Assembly (NCBI GenBank): GCA_022563215.1
Contig: JADFNT010000010.1
Coordinates: 1 to 15,468, forward strand
DNA from: Pseudomonadota bacterium
Lineage (GTDB): Bacteria > Pseudomonadota > Alphaproteobacteria > Rhodospirillales > Casp-alpha2
Length of the DNA: 15,468 nucleotides
Reading direction: 5' to 3'
The notes under the pieces were generated by a model. The model had not been told where the DNA came from. It worked only from the letters and a program-made list of their open reading frames with translations, and made no database searches. How positions within the stretch are numbered: position 1 is the stretch's first letter; every line of letters starts with the position of its first letter. Below, piece after piece: positions 14,162-15,468 of this stretch. The position numbers were made by a program, and so were the translations under genes.

Positions 14162-15466
14162 TTACTCTTCGTCGAGATACGCGTCCGCTTCGCTACGTTC
14201 GATCCGGCGCTTGAGCTTCAGAAGCTCGCGGCGCCTCCCGTCTTCGACGATCAGGCTCTCCACATAGCGTCCTTGGAACAGGTCGATACCCACGGAGTGA
14301 CCGAAATCGATGGCTTCCCGGTTGTCGCAGCGGCACAGGATCAACCGGTCGGGGCCGCCGCGCTTGACGATTTTGCGGATTTTTTCGTGCAGTTCATCGC
14401 CGCCGTCCACCAGATCGGTATGCCAGATCAATTTCGCGATGTCGGCGCCGAGGCGTTCGCGGTCGATGATGTCGATGGTCTGCACCGTCAGGCCGTCGAG
14501 ACAGACCTTGTAGCCTTTCTCCTGGACAAACTCGCGGGCGAACAAATAAGACGCCAGGTCGCAGAAGATGTCTTCCTTTTGCAGCTCGATGATCATCGCG
14601 CCCCGGCGCCCGGCGGCGATGTTGTCGTCGAAGGACTGGAATTCCGGGGTCAATAACGTAGCGACGTTGACGTTGAAGCTGATGTCGCCCGATATGGAAA
14701 TGCCGTCGGTCTTGGTCAGCATGGAAAGCATGCGCTGATCGAGGGTCGTCGTCAGGTGCTGGAACAGCCACCGGTTGGCGACCAGGTTGACGTCCGGAAT
14801 CATGGTTTCGCGCAAATCCTTGATCGAAATGAACAGCTCCGAAAATATTTGCTCGGGCACCATGTTCGAATCCACCCGGCAGATGAACTGCCGGCGCACC
14901 AAGTTGGAAAGGTCGGCCTTCGACAGCGCCGCTTCGATCCTGGCCAACACTCTGGGCGTCAGGGGTTCGCCCTGCTCCTGTTTCGCCTTCAGGGCGGAGC
15001 GGGCGTCCATGCGGTTGCGGACCTCGGTCTGGCGTCTCTGTTCGGCATGGGCCATGCCCTGGATGGTTTGCAGGACGGAGTCGAAATCCTGCTCGGCGTC
15101 GTACCAGGAAGCGAACTTTTTATCGGAATGCTCTTCCTCGACGATCAGGGGGTCGTCGTCGAAAAGATAGCGAATCTGCTGGACCGCGGTTTCCACCTGG
15201 GGATGGGCGGTTTCCTTGTAAATGACGAAGATATCCGAGTTCTTGACCGTAAACACCTGCCCGTCCATGGACTTAATGATGTTTTCGAAGGTTCCGGTGG
15301 CGGTGCGGATGTGTTGTTGGCGCCGGTTCATGGGCCGAAGCAGGGACAGGTGCAGGTGAACAACCTTGCGATCTTCCTTGTGCTTTTCCAGGCGGCGCAT
15401 GTAGTCCAGCAGGGTCTTGCTGGTGGGGTCGTCCAGGTCCAGGCGGCGGATCGCCACCGTGATCAT
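14162..15466 (-). CDS. Degenerate EAL-like domain protein, 5' end at or beyond window edge
   Basis: At least 434 residues; the ATG at 15466 is two bases from the window end, so the true start may be upstream. Residues about 35-110 (HLHLSLLRPMNRRQ, then GQVFTVKNSDIFVIYKE) vaguely resemble a degenerate GGDEF-like or sensory fold. A charged, coiled-coil-like linker follows at 130-180. Residues about 190-405 match the layout of an EAL domain: GDISFNVNVATLLTPEFQSF (260-279), AMIIELQKEDIFCD (290-303), FVQEKGYKVCLDGL (313-326), DIAKLIW (342-348), LILCRCDNREA (375-385) and GIDLFQGRYVES (393-404). The EAL signature itself is absent and the DDFG metal site reads LDGL, so cyclic-di-GMP hydrolysis is unlikely. 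A role as binding or scaffold protein is an inference. The C-terminus (409-434) is basic then acidic. It is convergent with cobT. Its function is unknown. Confidence 0.7.
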   Translation of the reverse strand: MITVAIRRLDLDDPTSKTLLDYMRRLEKHKEDRKVVHLHLSLLRPMNRRQQHIRTATGTFENIIKSMDGQVFTVKNSDIFVIYKETAHPQVETAVQQIRYLFDDDPLIVEEEHSDKKFASWYDAEQDFDSVLQTIQGMAHAEQRRQTEVRNRMDARSALKAKQEQGEPLTPRVLARIEAALSKADLSNLVRRQFICRVDSNMVPEQIFSELFISIKDLRETMIPDVNLVANRWLFQHLTTTLDQRMLSMLTKTDGISISGDISFNVNVATLLTPEFQSFDDNIAAGRRGAMIIELQKEDIFCDLASYLFAREFVQEKGYKVCLDGLTVQTIDIIDRERLGADIAKLIWHTDLVDGGDELHEKIRKIVKRGGPDRLILCRCDNREAIDFGHSVGIDLFQGRYVESLIVEDGRRRELLKLKRRIERSEADAYLDEE

Positions 15467-15468
15467 CT

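Overview
The window looks like chromosomal DNA from an aerobic, GC-rich alphaproteobacterium, possibly Rhodospirillales-like. This rests on the family resemblance of the cobalamin proteins, the use of the aerobic cobaltochelatase CobN, and the high GC of the right half; no rRNA or other taxonomic marker is present. No tRNA, CRISPR array, transposase or integrase gene was seen.

Left part (1-4420): the 3' end of a gene for a TPR protein that runs in from outside the window; a monocarboxylate-type MFS transporter with its own intrinsic terminator; and, on the minus strand, a two-gene unit encoding an Old Yellow Enzyme flavin reductase followed by a RidA-family protein. Facing this unit across an AT-rich intergenic region is the start of a LysR-type regulator. 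It is cut off after its helix-turn-helix, although a LysR-box-like palindrome remains between the two genes.

Middle part (4421-7185): two tandem hairpins built from one palindromic motif (a dispersed-repeat type element), then a short islet with a class I SAM methyltransferase, a membrane-anchored SGNH/GDSL-type hydrolase and a 43-residue single-pass membrane protein. The islet is bracketed by two direct copies of a 60-bp sequence. One copy is the true 3' end of cobN (7126-7185). The other (4563-4622) is a detached cobN 3' fragment whose stop codon has become TGG. This geometry is what insertion into, or duplication of, the 3' end of cobN would leave behind, and it is the most interesting feature of the window.

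Right part (7130-14145): a cobalamin (vitamin B12) cluster. On the minus strand it reads cobS (adenosylcobinamide-GDP ribazoletransferase), a fused cobC-cobU gene (histidine phosphatase domain plus adenosylcobinamide kinase/guanylyltransferase domain), then cobN. Divergent from cobS is cobT (nicotinate-nucleotide:dimethylbenzimidazole phosphoribosyltransferase). CobT makes alpha-ribazole phosphate, CobU activates adenosylcobinamide to its GDP form, CobS joins the two halves, the CobC domain probably removes the phosphate, and CobN inserts cobalt earlier in the pathway. At the right edge is a minus-strand gene for a degenerate EAL-like protein, convergent with cobT.
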